64,000 nucleotides of DNA from Photorhabdus heterorhabditis (lineage in GTDB: Bacteria > Pseudomonadota > Gammaproteobacteria > Enterobacterales > Enterobacteriaceae), in assembly GCF_018448905.1 (NCBI RefSeq), contig NZ_RCWA01000003.1:62001-126000 (forward strand), given 5' to 3'. The notes beneath the pieces are model-generated. The model was not told where the DNA came from. It saw nothing but the letters and a program-made list of their open reading frames with translations, and searched no databases. The position numbers and the translations under genes are program-made. Shown piece after piece: positions 35,048 to 44,324 of this stretch (the first letter of the stretch is position 1; each line of letters opens with the position of its first letter).

Positions 35048-36595
35048 ATGAAAAAATCGTTAGTGGCAGTAGGCGTTATCGTTGCCTTAGGTGCAATCTG
35101 GACGGGTGCTTCATGGTATACTGGTAAACAAATCGAGCAACATATCGGCCAATCTGTTGCCCACGCAAACGCGGAGCTGGAAAAAGCATTCCCTGAAACT
35201 GGTTTGGTATTACAGAGTAAAGATTTCCATCGTGGAGTGTTTAGTTCTGATGTACGTCTTGTCCTGACGGTTAAAGCAGGTATTAAAAACGCAGAAATCA
35301 AGCCAGGTGAAGAGATTGCAATTAAATCTGTGATTGATCATGGCCCTTTCCCGCTGGCACAAATAAAGAAATTTACCCTTATTCCTAGCATGGCTTCCGT
35401 TCATTCCGAATTGGAAAATAATGAAGATCTAAAACCATTATTTGAAGTCACGAAAGGAAAATCCCTGTTCACGGCTGATTCTCGTGTCAGCTATAGTGGC
35501 TCTGTTATTTCTGATGTTGATATCATCCCCGTCGATTTTGCAAAAAATGGCGTTAAATTCAATTTCTCTGGCGCCAAACTGACTTCAGATCTCAGCCGCG
35601 AGCTGAAAGATATCTCACTAACAATAAAGAGTGACCAACTGACCATCAACAAAAATGATGAAAACTTCGTTGTTAAAGGTGTTGATTTAAACCTGTCCAA
35701 TAAAAAAGGCAAATTTGATATCTATGTGGGTGATCAAAACATCAACATTCAGGAAATCAGCCTGAAAGGTATCAACAACCAAGATATCGTTCTCTCTGGC
35801 CTTAAAATGGGTTCAAATATCAGTGAAGACGAAACGAATCTGAAAGGGAAAATTACGTATAGTTTAGATGGTTTCAAACTAAAAAATATTGATTTCGGTT
35901 CAGGGACATTTGCTATTACAGCGGATCGTCTGGATGGTGAAGCCGTGCGTAAATTTACCCAAGCATATAATGATGCCACAGCCAAATCTCTCGCTTCTGA
36001 TCATCTCTCTCCCGATGCTGTAGACACAGCGGTTATTGACGCTGTTTTTTCTAATTTGCCTATCCTGCTGAAAAATAATCCGCAATTTGGTATCGAGCCA
36101 TTAACCTGGAAAAATACCAAAGGTGAAAGCACGATTAATTACAAAGTGAATCTACAAGACTTACCGAAAGATAAAAGTAGCTTATCTTCAATGAAAACAG
36201 AGGAAGCTATCCGCACTTTGATTCAGGATATGTCTCTGCATGTGACATTACCAAAACCAATGATACTTGAATTCGCCACCCAAGCATCATTGGTTAATGG
36301 TATGGATAAAGACAGAGCTGAAGAAAATGCGGAGCAACAAGTAAAACAATTGGAGCAATTTGGGAAATTGTTTAAAATCACCACTGTTGATAATGACGCC
36401 ATTAGCATCAAGTTTAACTATGCAAACGGTAATGTAGAAATGAACGGTGAGAAAATGTCCTTACCTAAGTTCTTGTCTGAGTATGGTTTATCCGAATCTT
36501 CTGATGATGAAGTACCAGAGCAAACGATGCCAGAAGATGATACCCACAGCAGTGGAAATATACAGGTAGAAGGCACTGTGCCGCCGGCACAATAA
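35048..36595 (+). CDS. ydgA: YdgA family (DUF945) protein
   Basis: 515 residues. An uncleaved hydrophobic N-terminus (LVAVGVIVALGAIWTGASWYTG) anchors it to the inner membrane, with a long beta-rich periplasmic part; the acidic tail ends in DDEVPEQTMPEDDTHSSGN. Function is poorly known; YdgA interacts with tetratricopeptide/swarming-type networks in some bacteria but no activity is assigned here. AAGGATGG precedes the start. Confidence 0.9.
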   Translation: MKKSLVAVGVIVALGAIWTGASWYTGKQIEQHIGQSVAHANAELEKAFPETGLVLQSKDFHRGVFSSDVRLVLTVKAGIKNAEIKPGEEIAIKSVIDHGPFPLAQIKKFTLIPSMASVHSELENNEDLKPLFEVTKGKSLFTADSRVSYSGSVISDVDIIPVDFAKNGVKFNFSGAKLTSDLSRELKDISLTIKSDQLTINKNDENFVVKGVDLNLSNKKGKFDIYVGDQNINIQEISLKGINNQDIVLSGLKMGSNISEDETNLKGKITYSLDGFKLKNIDFGSGTFAITADRLDGEAVRKFTQAYNDATAKSLASDHLSPDAVDTAVIDAVFSNLPILLKNNPQFGIEPLTWKNTKGESTINYKVNLQDLPKDKSSLSSMKTEEAIRTLIQDMSLHVTLPKPMILEFATQASLVNGMDKDRAEENAEQQVKQLEQFGKLFKITTVDNDAISIKFNYANGNVEMNGEKMSLPKFLSEYGLSESSDDEVPEQTMPEDDTHSSGNIQVEGTVPPAQ

Positions 36596-36618
36596 AACAG
36601 CCATAAACGCTTTCGCTA

Positions 36619-36652
36619 AAAAGCCAGTCAACAAACCTGACTGGCTTTTTTA
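36619..36652 (+). terminator. rho-independent terminator after ydgA
   Basis: Perfect ten-base stem AAGCCAGTCA with TGACTGGCTT, loop ACAAACC, then TTTT. Confidence 0.9.
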
Positions 36653-36673
36653 TATAAAAAAAGGACCCAGAAT

Positions 36674-37675
36674 ATGATTGATATACAGCTCCCATTGACA
36701 GATTTACACCGCCATCTTGACGGCAATATCCGGCCAGCAACCATTTTAGATCTTGCCCACCAGCATAATATTCAACTTCCGGCTAATAACCTGGAATTAC
36801 TGCGCCCTCATGTACAGGTGATTGGAAATGAACCCGATCTCGTTAGCTTTTTACAAAAACTGGATTGGGGTGTGGCAGTACTGGCTGATTTAGATGCTTG
36901 TCGTCGTGTTGCTATCGAGAATGTTGAAGATGCCGTAAATGCTGGTCTGGATTATGCAGAATTACGTTTTTCCCCTTATTACATGGCAATGAAACATCAA
37001 TTACCTATTGAAGGGGTTGTTGAAGCGGTTATCGATGGTATCTATTCTGCCCGCCAAAATAATGATATCGACATTCGCCTTATCGGTATTCTAAGCAGGA
37101 CTTTTGGAGAAAAAGCCTGTACTCAGGAATTGGCGGGCTTGCTGGCTCACCACCAGCATATTACAGCACTGGATCTGGCAGGTGATGAATTAGGTTTCCC
37201 CGGCCATCTTTTCCAGTCTCATTTTACTAAAGCCCGTGATACTGGCTGGAAAATAACTGTCCATGCTGGTGAAGCGGCTGGCGCCGAAAGTATTTGGCAA
37301 GCCATTCGTGAGTTAGGCGCAACTCGTATTGGTCATGGGGTAAAAGCGATTACTGATCCGGCGCTAATGGATTATTTAGTTGAAAACCGTATCGGAATTG
37401 AAGCCTGTTTAACCTCAAACCTTCAAACCAGCACCGTGAATTCTTTACTGGACCATCCACTAAAAAGATTTTTGGAAAAAGGTATTCTTGCTTCCATTAA
37501 TACAGACGATCCGGCAGTTGAAGGTATCGAAATTCGCCATGAATATGAAGTTGCCGCCCCTGCCGCAGGTTTATCTGCCATTCAAATCCGTCAGACTCAG
37601 ATAAACGGATTAGAAACTGCTTTTATCAGTGATACAGAAAAACAAGCATTACGAATAAAAGCAGCAAACCGTTAA
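36674..37675 (+). CDS. add: adenosine deaminase
   Basis: 333 residues. Zinc and catalytic motifs: [10 protein letters not shown] (His, His), TVHAGEAAG (His, Glu), RIGHGVK (His) and SINTDDPAV (Asp, Asp). It deaminates adenosine and deoxyadenosine to inosine forms. AAAGGA lies upstream of ATG 36674. Synteny add-ydgJ-ydgK-rsx holds, with about 3.6 kb of accessory genes inserted after add. Confidence 0.96.
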   Translation: MIDIQLPLTDLHRHLDGNIRPATILDLAHQHNIQLPANNLELLRPHVQVIGNEPDLVSFLQKLDWGVAVLADLDACRRVAIENVEDAVNAGLDYAELRFSPYYMAMKHQLPIEGVVEAVIDGIYSARQNNDIDIRLIGILSRTFGEKACTQELAGLLAHHQHITALDLAGDELGFPGHLFQSHFTKARDTGWKITVHAGEAAGAESIWQAIRELGATRIGHGVKAITDPALMDYLVENRIGIEACLTSNLQTSTVNSLLDHPLKRFLEKGILASINTDDPAVEGIEIRHEYEVAAPAAGLSAIQIRQTQINGLETAFISDTEKQALRIKAANR

Positions 37676-37688
37676 ACATTAAACAGTG

Positions 37689-37717
37689 CAGGAATGGGTT
37701 TTCCATTCCTGATTTTT
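37689..37717 (+). terminator. rho-independent terminator after add
   Basis: Stem CAGGAATGG with CCATTCCTG followed by ATTTTTG. Confidence 0.85.
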
Positions 37718-37810
37718 GTCAGTGAAGCGGCTTCGTATGGCACCATAATTATTCGCTCTTTTCTGTTTTTTTATTTGATATACGCCAAAGCAATAGTAAG
37801 CAATACTGAT

Positions 37811-38077
37811 TTATAATGTTTCTCTACTCATCCCCCCATTGATTAATCGAGAAATATTTAACGGATTACGGTATTGCGATGCATCGCAAAATTCAGCCCC
37901 CAAAGCATGAACAGATATACTAGCCAGTTCGTGGGTCATGACAGCATATTCTTTGTTGTCTATCAGCCTGATAAGGGGGATCATTCGAACAGGGCGACTG
38001 TTGTCAGGATATTTTTCAACTGGCAGCAGTGGGATCACAATTCGGCGGTTTAACTGCCCGATAATGTCACTTATTTC
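37811..38077 (-). pseudogene. ccdB remnant (gyrase-poison toxin)
   Basis: Read from 38077 the frame gives EISDIIGQLNRRIVIPLLPVEKY and then PVRMIPLI, YAVMTHELASISVHALGAEF, matching the CcdB core. The N-terminal 20-odd residues are missing: a TAG stands directly upstream and no CcdB start is readable. The C-terminus (RLINGGMSRETL) departs from the CcdB end that contacts gyrase. No ccdA is present. Likely inactive. Confidence 0.65.
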
Positions 38078-38124
38078 CTATCATAGATTTATATCTATTA
38101 AGGTTAAAAAATTTAATTGTAGTA

Positions 38125-38544
38125 TTAGGGTTTCATCCAATCTTCGAGTTTAAGCCCTTCGACTCGTGAAAATTCACGGGTATTATTTGTTACCAATATT
38201 GCATTAACAGCAATTGCATGTCCTGCTATTGCAGTAGCATTATTACCTATTGGCATTCCGACATCAGATAAGCATTTTTTTATCATAACTGTTGCGTCTA
38301 TTGCTTCTTTATCCCAAGGTAGAATCGCATCAAGACGTTCACAAAATGCGTCAACTAAAACATTATGTTTAGGTGATGCTTTCCTTCCTATTGCCCCAAA
38401 GCGTATTTCTGAATAGGTAATTGCTGAAACCACAATAGTATGGCGTTTCATTACACACGCTTGAAGTTTTTCAAGCAGATATACAGGTTGTTCTCTCATA
38501 ATGAAAGAACAAATATTTGTATCAAGCATGTAGACTTTTTTCAC
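38125..38544 (-). CDS. vapC: VapC PIN-domain toxin with a catalytic-position change
   Basis: 139 residues. PIN motifs: MLDTNIC (Asp8), ITYSEIRFGA (Glu46) and LVTNNTREFSRV near the end. The third acidic position, normally Asp in GPNDTAIAGHA-type sequences, is Ala103 here (codon GCT at 38236-38238, one base from GAT). VapC enzymes cut initiator tRNA or rRNA and need this Asp for metal, so activity may be lost or reduced. It overlaps vapB by four bases. Confidence 0.9.
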   Translation of the reverse strand: MKKVYMLDTNICSFIMREQPVYLLEKLQACVMKRHTIVVSAITYSEIRFGAIGRKASPKHNVLVDAFCERLDAILPWDKEAIDATVMIKKCLSDVGMPIGNNATAIAGHAIAVNAILVTNNTREFSRVEGLKLEDWMKP

Positions 38545-38774
38545 AGAATAACCCGTCCATCTTCGATAACATCATTACGTTCAATCAAGAAATCATTATC
38601 TGCTTTTTCTTCTTCTTTAAATGAGATCCAATTAGGTTTTGCTGGGCGTAGGATGATGCTATCACCATCACGGATAATCTCTAATTCGTTCACTCCATCA
38701 AAATCAAGATCTTTCGGTAAACGGATAGCTCGGTTATTACCATTTTTAAACACTGAAACTGTTCTTGTTCTCAT
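38541..38774 (-). CDS. vapB: VapB antitoxin (AbrB/MazE fold)
   Basis: 77 residues: MRTRTVSVFKNGNNRAIRLPKDLDF is the swapped-hairpin AbrB DNA-binding domain; the C-terminal tail (KADNDFLIERNDVIEDGRVIL) would block VapC. GGAGAG lies upstream of the start. Confidence 0.92.
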   Translation of the reverse strand: MRTRTVSVFKNGNNRAIRLPKDLDFDGVNELEIIRDGDSIILRPAKPNWISFKEEEKADNDFLIERNDVIEDGRVIL

Positions 38775-38804
38775 AATGTATTCTCTCCATTAACTTAATA
38801 AGTT

Positions 38805-38851
38805 AGCATATGCATAGTATATGCCAAACCGTGCATATGTCAACATATGCT
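38805..38851 (-). promoter_or_regulatory. VapB operator region
   Basis: Four copies of a CATATG-like palindrome, including AGCATATGC (38805) and CATATGCT (38844), crowd the 30-80 bases upstream of vapB. VapBC complexes bind such repeats. Confidence 0.6.
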
Positions 38852-38866
38852 CCTTTATTCATATCC

Positions 38867-38935
38867 ACTAAGCGCTTTCCGAGTTGACTCACCTGCCACA
38901 CGAAAATAGACAGCAAAATTACCCTCTTTAGAAGC
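38867..38935 (-). pseudogene. relic of a second toxin-like gene (paralogue of 6825-7703)
   Basis: About 57 of 67 bases match 7554-7620. Translated on the minus strand it reads SKEGNFAVYFRVAGESTRKALS against SKMGNFAVSFRAAGEPTLKALS in the intact protein. Homology stops on both sides. The rest of the 307-base gap (38775-39081) holds only the vapB operator. Confidence 0.8.
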
Positions 38936-39081
38936 CGGAATAGATAAAATAAGATGTAAAAGCTTTTCTACAGTACAAAATGTTATTGTTACTTGGGATT
39001 GGTAAGAGTATATTATTAATGGCCCTACTTAGTTTTTAAGTGGGGCTATATGTAGTTTCTAAATATGACAGGTTCGAAATT

Positions 39082-39483
39082 ATGAAAAATCTATTTGTTA
39101 TTATGATGTTCCTCTCCGCAATAGCCGGATGTTCCGACAAAAACAATCGAAATAATCTAATTCAAACGAAAGAAGGGTTAAAATTTGAATTTTCATCCGG
39201 TGACAAATTTGTCTTAACACAAGCGTGTACAGATCAAATCGATTATTTAGGAGCACATGATGGAATGGATAATGAGTTATCAGTAGTCATGAAGAAAGAT
39301 AAACAATGTTTTCCTAAATTTAATGCTCTAATCACTAAAAACATTGGAACCAAAATGACAGTATCATTCAACGGTATTCCTATGTACACGACGACTATTC
39401 AAACCGCTTTATCTCCTTCATTTAGAATGGGGGCAAACGATAAAAAACAAGCCATGAGTATTGTAAACACATTAAAAAATTAA
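39082..39483 (+). CDS. small lipoprotein, SecD-P1-like fold (copy 1)
   Basis: 133 residues from ATG 39082. Signal peptide with lipobox SAIAGC at residues 12-17; lipidated Cys followed by SDKN. The mature part (KFVLTQACTDQID ... KFNALITKNIGTKMTVSFNGIPMYTTTIQTAL) follows the pattern of the SecD/SecDF P1 head subdomain. A diverged paralogue follows at 39650. Role unknown; no partner gene suggests one. Confidence 0.7.
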   Translation: MKNLFVIMMFLSAIAGCSDKNNRNNLIQTKEGLKFEFSSGDKFVLTQACTDQIDYLGAHDGMDNELSVVMKKDKQCFPKFNALITKNIGTKMTVSFNGIPMYTTTIQTALSPSFRMGANDKKQAMSIVNTLKN

Positions 39484-39649
39484 ATGGTTTACCCTAAATA
39501 GTTTTCAAAATAATAGAGCACCGGAAACTCAGTTCAATTTAAAAAATATATCCAATCTGAACATCACAATTACTTGCGTAAAAGAACTTAGTTTGGTAAC
39601 TATAATTGAGAATACTAATGTCAAAAGTCAAAAATGGGGGCAAACCGCT

Positions 39650-40042
39650 ATGACTAAGTTAATTCTTATACTATCTACTATTCTTGGTCTTACAGGGTGT
39701 GTTTCACAGAAAAAACCACTTTCCCTTGATTATACAGCAGGTAATGAAACATTCCATTTATCTAAGTCGTGTGTAGAACAGGCTCTTTCTGCAAGAGAAA
39801 CTGGTAATCAGTTATCTGTAAATTCCAATAACATTTTTATTAAGGTTAAAAAAGGATTGAATTGTAATGATAAGTTCAAGCTTTTTTTAGAAAAAAACTT
39901 AGGGAAAGAGATGTTCATTTATTTTGACGGTAAGCCTGTGATAAAAACAAGAATTGTTTCTACGTTTTCTCCAGAAAAGGGATTTTATCAAGCAATTGAA
40001 TCCAAAACATTATCAGATGAAATTCTTAGACATCTGAATTAA
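39650..40042 (+). CDS. small lipoprotein, SecD-P1-like fold (copy 2)
   Basis: 130 residues from ATG 39650, with GGGGG upstream; earlier in-frame codons from 39593 have no ribosome site. Lipobox GLTGC then VSQKK. NETFHLSKSCVEQALSA and FKLFLEKNLGKEMFIYFDGKPVIKTRIVSTF parallel the first copy (FVLTQACTDQ; FNALITKNIGTKMTVSFNG), so the two arose by duplication. Low sequence identity suggests an old event or fast divergence. Confidence 0.72.
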   Translation: MTKLILILSTILGLTGCVSQKKPLSLDYTAGNETFHLSKSCVEQALSARETGNQLSVNSNNIFIKVKKGLNCNDKFKLFLEKNLGKEMFIYFDGKPVIKTRIVSTFSPEKGFYQAIESKTLSDEILRHLN

Positions 40043-40047
40043 TAAAA

Positions 40048-40106
40048 AGCCTATGGTTTTTACCTTTTGTGTTTTATTCATCCTGAAAAAAGGTAAACCA
40101 TAGGCT
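40048..40106. terminator. long hairpin between convergent genes
   Basis: About 21 bases on each side pair (AGCCTATGGTTT...ACCTTTT with AAAAAAGGTAAACCATAGGCT), with a 17-base loop. It probably ends transcription from the lipoprotein pair and may also serve yfeH, whose stop is 190 bases away. Confidence 0.6.
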
Positions 40107-40295
40107 CACTTTAACCGTTATAGGTAATCCTAATATATACTGAACGTCCCGAATCTATTATTATATATATGCCCATTTTTTATATTTTTTGTAGTGATAT
40201 ATATCACATCTTTGTGTTATTTGCATATTTTACACAGCTGTAAAACTGATGTATTCCTTCGATCTAATGAAAGTGTTTTCCAACCATTTACATAT

Positions 40296-41273
40296 CTATT
40301 CCCGTTTTAACCTCCGGGCATAACGCTGCGCTAATACCGCGCACACCATCAATTGAATTTGATGAAAAATCATCAATGGCAACAACATCACGCCAACTGT
40401 CGCAGCCGGGAATAAAACATTCGCCATTGGCACACCATTAGCCAAGCTCTTTTTCGAGCCACAAAAGACAATGGTAATTTCATCTTCTTTACTAAAACCC
40501 AACCAACGGGAGATATAAGTATTAATAACCAACACAATCGCCAACAAGATACAGCAAACAACGCCAATCATCAGAAGTGAATAACCATCAATCTTGTGCC
40601 AGATACCTTCTACCACCGCCTCACTGAAAGCCACATAAACCACCAAAAGAATTGATGACCGGTCCGTCATATTAACCAGTTTTTTATGTCGCTCAACCCA
40701 ACGAGCAATCAATGGCCGCGACAAATGCCCGACAATAAAAGGAACCATCAATTGAAGAATAATGGATTTTATGGCTTCCAACGTATCAGTGCTGCCTTCT
40801 CCCTGTGTATGGATCATTAGCCCGACGAGTATTGGCGATAAAAATACCCCCAAAATACTGGATGCCGAAGCGCTACAAATAGCAGCAGCAATATTACCAC
40901 CAGCAACAGAAGTAAAAGCAATCGCCGACTGAACCGTGGCCGGTAATGCACAAAGATAAAGAAATCCCCAATAAACCGTTGATGTCATTATCTCAGGTAC
41001 CAACAGACCCAACCCTAACCCCAGAATTGGAAACAAAACAAAAGTACTGAGAAAAACGACCAAATGAAGCCGCCAATGCGCCATACCCTCAATAATGGCT
41101 TGACGGGATAATTTGGCACCATGCATAAAGAACAGCAAAGTAATAGCCGCCGTCGTTAACCGTTGAAACCAAACTTTAATTTCACCTTCACAAGGAAAGA
41201 ACGTCGCAATAACAACGACTGTCACTAATACCATCAAAAAAGGATCTATTTTTAATCTTTGCCACCAGGTCAT
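40296..41273 (-). CDS. yfeH: YfeH-like bile acid:Na+ symporter family membrane protein
   Basis: 325 residues with about ten membrane segments. Conserved FFMHGAKLSRQAI, ALPATVQSAIAFTSVAGGNIAAA and VFCGSKKSLANGVPMANVLF mark the YfeH/SBF-like group (PF13593 type). Substrate is unknown. It lies between the lipoproteins and ydgJ, not at its usual E. coli location. Confidence 0.9.
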   Translation of the reverse strand: MTWWQRLKIDPFLMVLVTVVVIATFFPCEGEIKVWFQRLTTAAITLLFFMHGAKLSRQAIIEGMAHWRLHLVVFLSTFVLFPILGLGLGLLVPEIMTSTVYWGFLYLCALPATVQSAIAFTSVAGGNIAAAICSASASSILGVFLSPILVGLMIHTQGEGSTDTLEAIKSIILQLMVPFIVGHLSRPLIARWVERHKKLVNMTDRSSILLVVYVAFSEAVVEGIWHKIDGYSLLMIGVVCCILLAIVLVINTYISRWLGFSKEDEITIVFCGSKKSLANGVPMANVLFPAATVGVMLLPLMIFHQIQLMVCAVLAQRYARRLKRE

Positions 41274-41338
41274 TTATCATTTTCCTTGCTTTGCAAATAA
41301 TTAGCCCGGTAAACCGGACTAATCAATAAAAGTCACGA

Positions 41339-42376
41339 CTAAACTGCCACTGTACGTTGCTGTTTTGCCGATTCTGAACCAGCTTCAATTAGCTTCATGA
41401 TTTGAATAGCTTCACTTGCCGTTACTGGATTGAGTTTACCTAACGTAATCGCATCACGAATCGCCGCATAATAAGCAGAATAATTACCGGGCAAAGTCGG
41501 CACATATTCAGTTACTAACTCCTCTCCACGTGACACCGTCATAATTCCATCACGAATATCATATCCCCAGTCAACATGTGGCGGTCTTTCTCCTGCTTTC
41601 AATCGTTCTTCCTGAGGATCAAGACCATATTTCACATAGCTGCCTTCCATACCATGCAATGTATAAACAGCAGATTCAGCCGCTGCCACTGTTGTCGCAT
41701 GAAGAACCACTTTAATATCCGGGTAATTCAGCAATACATGGAAATAATCTGCCGCTTCGGCTTGTGGACGGATCATCCCCAAATCAGCCGTAATAGATTG
41801 CGGTTTACCAAACAATTGAACCGCCTGATCAAGCAAATGAGGACCTAAATCATACCAAATACCACTTCCTTCCCCTGCCGCTTCACGCCATCTTTGACGT
41901 ATAACTGGACGATAGCGATCAAAATGAGATTCAAAATATTTCAATTTGCCCAGCCGATTTTCTTTAATTAAAGATTTTATGGTCAGAAAACCAGAATCCC
42001 AACGACGGTTATGAAATACAGAAAGGAGTAATCCAGCTTCTTCAGCTTGTTGTTTTAAAGATTCAGCTTGTTCAACTGTGATAGTAAATGGTTTATCCAC
42101 TACAACATGTTTACCCGCTGCCAGCGCCTTCTGAGCCAGTGGGTAATGAGTATCATTAGGTGTTGGAATAACGATTAAATCAATGTCAGGATCATTAAAA
42201 AGATCTTCAGGGCTGGATACCACCGGAATATTTGACCAATCTGATTTAACTTTCTCTGCATCACTGCTGGAAATTGCTGTCAATTTAACACCCGTAGTCC
42301 CAGCAATTAATGGCGCATGGAACGTTTTACTGGCATAACCATAGCCTACCAACCCAACCTTTAACAAACCACTCAT
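41339..42376 (-). CDS. ydgJ: Gfo/Idh/MocA oxidoreductase YdgJ
   Basis: 345 residues. N-terminal Rossmann fold VGLVGYGYASKTFHAPLI, catalytic region HVVVDKPFT (Lys of the E/D-KP motif) and SGIWYDLGPHLLDQA (His, Asp-x-x-x-His layout). NAD(P)-dependent sugar or inositol dehydrogenase of unknown substrate. Order add-ydgJ-ydgK-rsx is as in E. coli. Contains one near-match to matS at 41530. Confidence 0.93.
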   Translation of the reverse strand: MSGLLKVGLVGYGYASKTFHAPLIAGTTGVKLTAISSSDAEKVKSDWSNIPVVSSPEDLFNDPDIDLIVIPTPNDTHYPLAQKALAAGKHVVVDKPFTITVEQAESLKQQAEEAGLLLSVFHNRRWDSGFLTIKSLIKENRLGKLKYFESHFDRYRPVIRQRWREAAGEGSGIWYDLGPHLLDQAVQLFGKPQSITADLGMIRPQAEAADYFHVLLNYPDIKVVLHATTVAAAESAVYTLHGMEGSYVKYGLDPQEERLKAGERPPHVDWGYDIRDGIMTVSRGEELVTEYVPTLPGNYSAYYAAIRDAITLGKLNPVTASEAIQIMKLIEAGSESAKQQRTVAV

Positions 42377-42561
42377 GACAGCCCCTCAAATTTATTCTTA
42401 ATAATAACTGCAATGTTATATCAGTAAAAAATATCACCCTCGACAGCCGTCTCACAAATTATCTCTGAACTCAGCTCTGAAAATCTTTCAATCAATCTAT
42501 TTCCTAACCCAACAGAATCGCCTATTATTCTTCCTTCGCATAGTTTTAAATGGAATGATTT

Positions 42562-43002
42562 ATGTATCAAGCCCATGACTACCAAAGAATTAATGGTTGG
42601 ATTCTGGCCCCAGCAGCTTACCTGATCATGACATTTCTCAGTGCCAGTGTCATGCTTGCCTTATACATTATGATTTTTTTCAGTCAGAACAATATGTTGA
42701 GTACCGGAAGTCATCACTTTACTCTAATGTGGTTTCTTTCCGTCGTCATTACGGCGGTAATGTGGTGCTTCACCCTATGGGTCCTAAAACTGCTTTTTAT
42801 TCGGTCAAAAAGATTCCCTCAAACTTTTATTATTTGGCTTATTGTTACCGTATTAATTGCATTGAAAACTTTCACCTTTTCCCCTATTCCTGATCAAATG
42901 GCTCTACGTGCATTAGCATGGCCATTACTGGCAGCCGCTATTTTTGTCCCCTATATTAAACGCTCTCATCGGGTCAAAATGACTTTCACACAAGATCGAT
43001 AA
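42562..43002 (+). CDS. ydgK: YdgK family (DUF2569) membrane protein
   Basis: 146 residues with four membrane segments and a DUF2569-like layout (RINGWILAPAAYLIMTFLSASVM at the start). E. coli ydgK also directly precedes rsxA. Function is unknown. Confidence 0.88.
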   Translation: MYQAHDYQRINGWILAPAAYLIMTFLSASVMLALYIMIFFSQNNMLSTGSHHFTLMWFLSVVITAVMWCFTLWVLKLLFIRSKRFPQTFIIWLIVTVLIALKTFTFSPIPDQMALRALAWPLLAAAIFVPYIKRSHRVKMTFTQDR

Positions 43003-43039
43003 CCGCAACTTTCTTTGATTGTTATCATAACAATAGATT

Positions 43040-43060
43040 GCCCCTCAGTAAGATGAGGGC
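43040..43060 (+). terminator. weak hairpin between ydgK and rsxA
   Basis: GCCCCTCA with TGAGGGC and one bulged base, followed by ATATTTATAATTTT. It could end ydgK transcription or lie in the rsx leader. Confidence 0.4.
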
Positions 43061-43110
43061 ATATTTATAATTTTATAAAAAGTAAACAAACTTCATTTTC
43101 AGGCACAGCA

Positions 43111-43692
43111 ATGACTGACTATTTTCTTTTATTTGTTGGAACCGTATTGGTTAACAATTTTGTCCTGGTGAAATTTCTCGGCTTATGTCCTTTTATGGGC
43201 GTCTCTAAAAAGCTGGAAACTGCCATCGGGATGGGATTTGCGACAACATTCGTGATGACACTGGCCTCAGTGTGTTCATGGCTGGTGAATACGTTTATTT
43301 TGTTACCACTGGACTTAATCTATTTGCGTACCCTGAGCTTTATTCTGGTCATTGCCGTTGTCGTGCAATTCACAGAACTTGTTGTACGCAAAACCAGCCC
43401 GACATTATACCGGCTGTTGGGTATTTTCCTGCCGTTGATTACCACTAACTGTGCCGTACTCGGCGTAGCGCTGTTGAATATCAACCAATCACACGATTTT
43501 CTACAATCTGCCATTTATGGATTTGGTGCTGCCGCAGGCTTCTCTCTGGTTATGGTACTGTTTGCCGCTATTCGTGAACGCCTGGCTGTTGCTGATGTAC
43601 CGGCGCCTTTCCGGGGTTCATCTATCGGTCTTATCACCGCAGGTTTAATGTCCCTGTCTTTTATGGGCTTTAGTGGTTTGGTGAAGTTCTGA
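43111..43692 (+). CDS. rsxA: RsxA, electron transport complex subunit
   Basis: 193 residues, six membrane segments; [30 protein letters not shown] is the conserved start shared with RsxE. With RsxBCDGE it forms an Rnf-type complex that moves electrons to reduce the SoxR iron-sulfur cluster and so switch off the superoxide response. The stop overlaps the rsxB start. Confidence 0.96.
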   Translation: MTDYFLLFVGTVLVNNFVLVKFLGLCPFMGVSKKLETAIGMGFATTFVMTLASVCSWLVNTFILLPLDLIYLRTLSFILVIAVVVQFTELVVRKTSPTLYRLLGIFLPLITTNCAVLGVALLNINQSHDFLQSAIYGFGAAAGFSLVMVLFAAIRERLAVADVPAPFRGSSIGLITAGLMSLSFMGFSGLVKF

Positions 43693-44324
43693 TGATATCG
43701 TTATGGATTGCTATTGGTGCACTAAGTGCACTAGGGTTAATTTTTGGTTTAATCCTAGGCTTTGCTGCCCGTCGTTTTCAAGTGGAAGAAGATCCTATTG
43801 TTGAAAACATCGACAATATTCTGCCTCAAAGTCAATGTGGGCAATGTGGTTATCCCGGCTGCCGCCCTTACGCTGAAGCCATAGCGAATAATGGTGAAAT
43901 GATTAACAAATGTGCACCCGGTGGTGAACAAGCAATGCTGAAAATCTCAGAATTACTTGGTGTCGATCCACAGCCACTGGAAGGAGATGAAAGCGTACAA
44001 AACCCAATCCGCAAAGTTGCATTTATTGATGAAGAAAATTGCATTGGTTGTACCAAATGTATCCAGGCATGCCCTGTAGACGCTATCATCGGCGCAACCC
44101 GTGCTATGCATACCGTTGTTGAAGATTTATGTACTGGATGCGACCTATGCGTTGCCCCCTGTCCTACAGATTGTATTGCCATGATCCCGGTGGCAACGAC
44201 CACTTCCAACTGGAAATGGGATTTGAAAACCATTCCGGTAAAAAATATCCCAGTTCAGCCATCTCAAGATGTTTTCGTTAAAAACATTCCTGTTAACAAT
44301 ATTGAGGCTGAACACCATGTTTAA
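43692..44324 (+). CDS. rsxB: RsxB, iron-sulfur subunit
   Basis: 210 residues: one N-terminal membrane segment, a Cys cluster CGQCGYPGC, then two 4Fe-4S motifs [12 protein letters not shown] and [12 protein letters not shown]. It carries electrons between complex subunits. Confidence 0.96.
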   Translation: MISLWIAIGALSALGLIFGLILGFAARRFQVEEDPIVENIDNILPQSQCGQCGYPGCRPYAEAIANNGEMINKCAPGGEQAMLKISELLGVDPQPLEGDESVQNPIRKVAFIDEENCIGCTKCIQACPVDAIIGATRAMHTVVEDLCTGCDLCVAPCPTDCIAMIPVATTTSNWKWDLKTIPVKNIPVQPSQDVFVKNIPVNNIEAEHHV

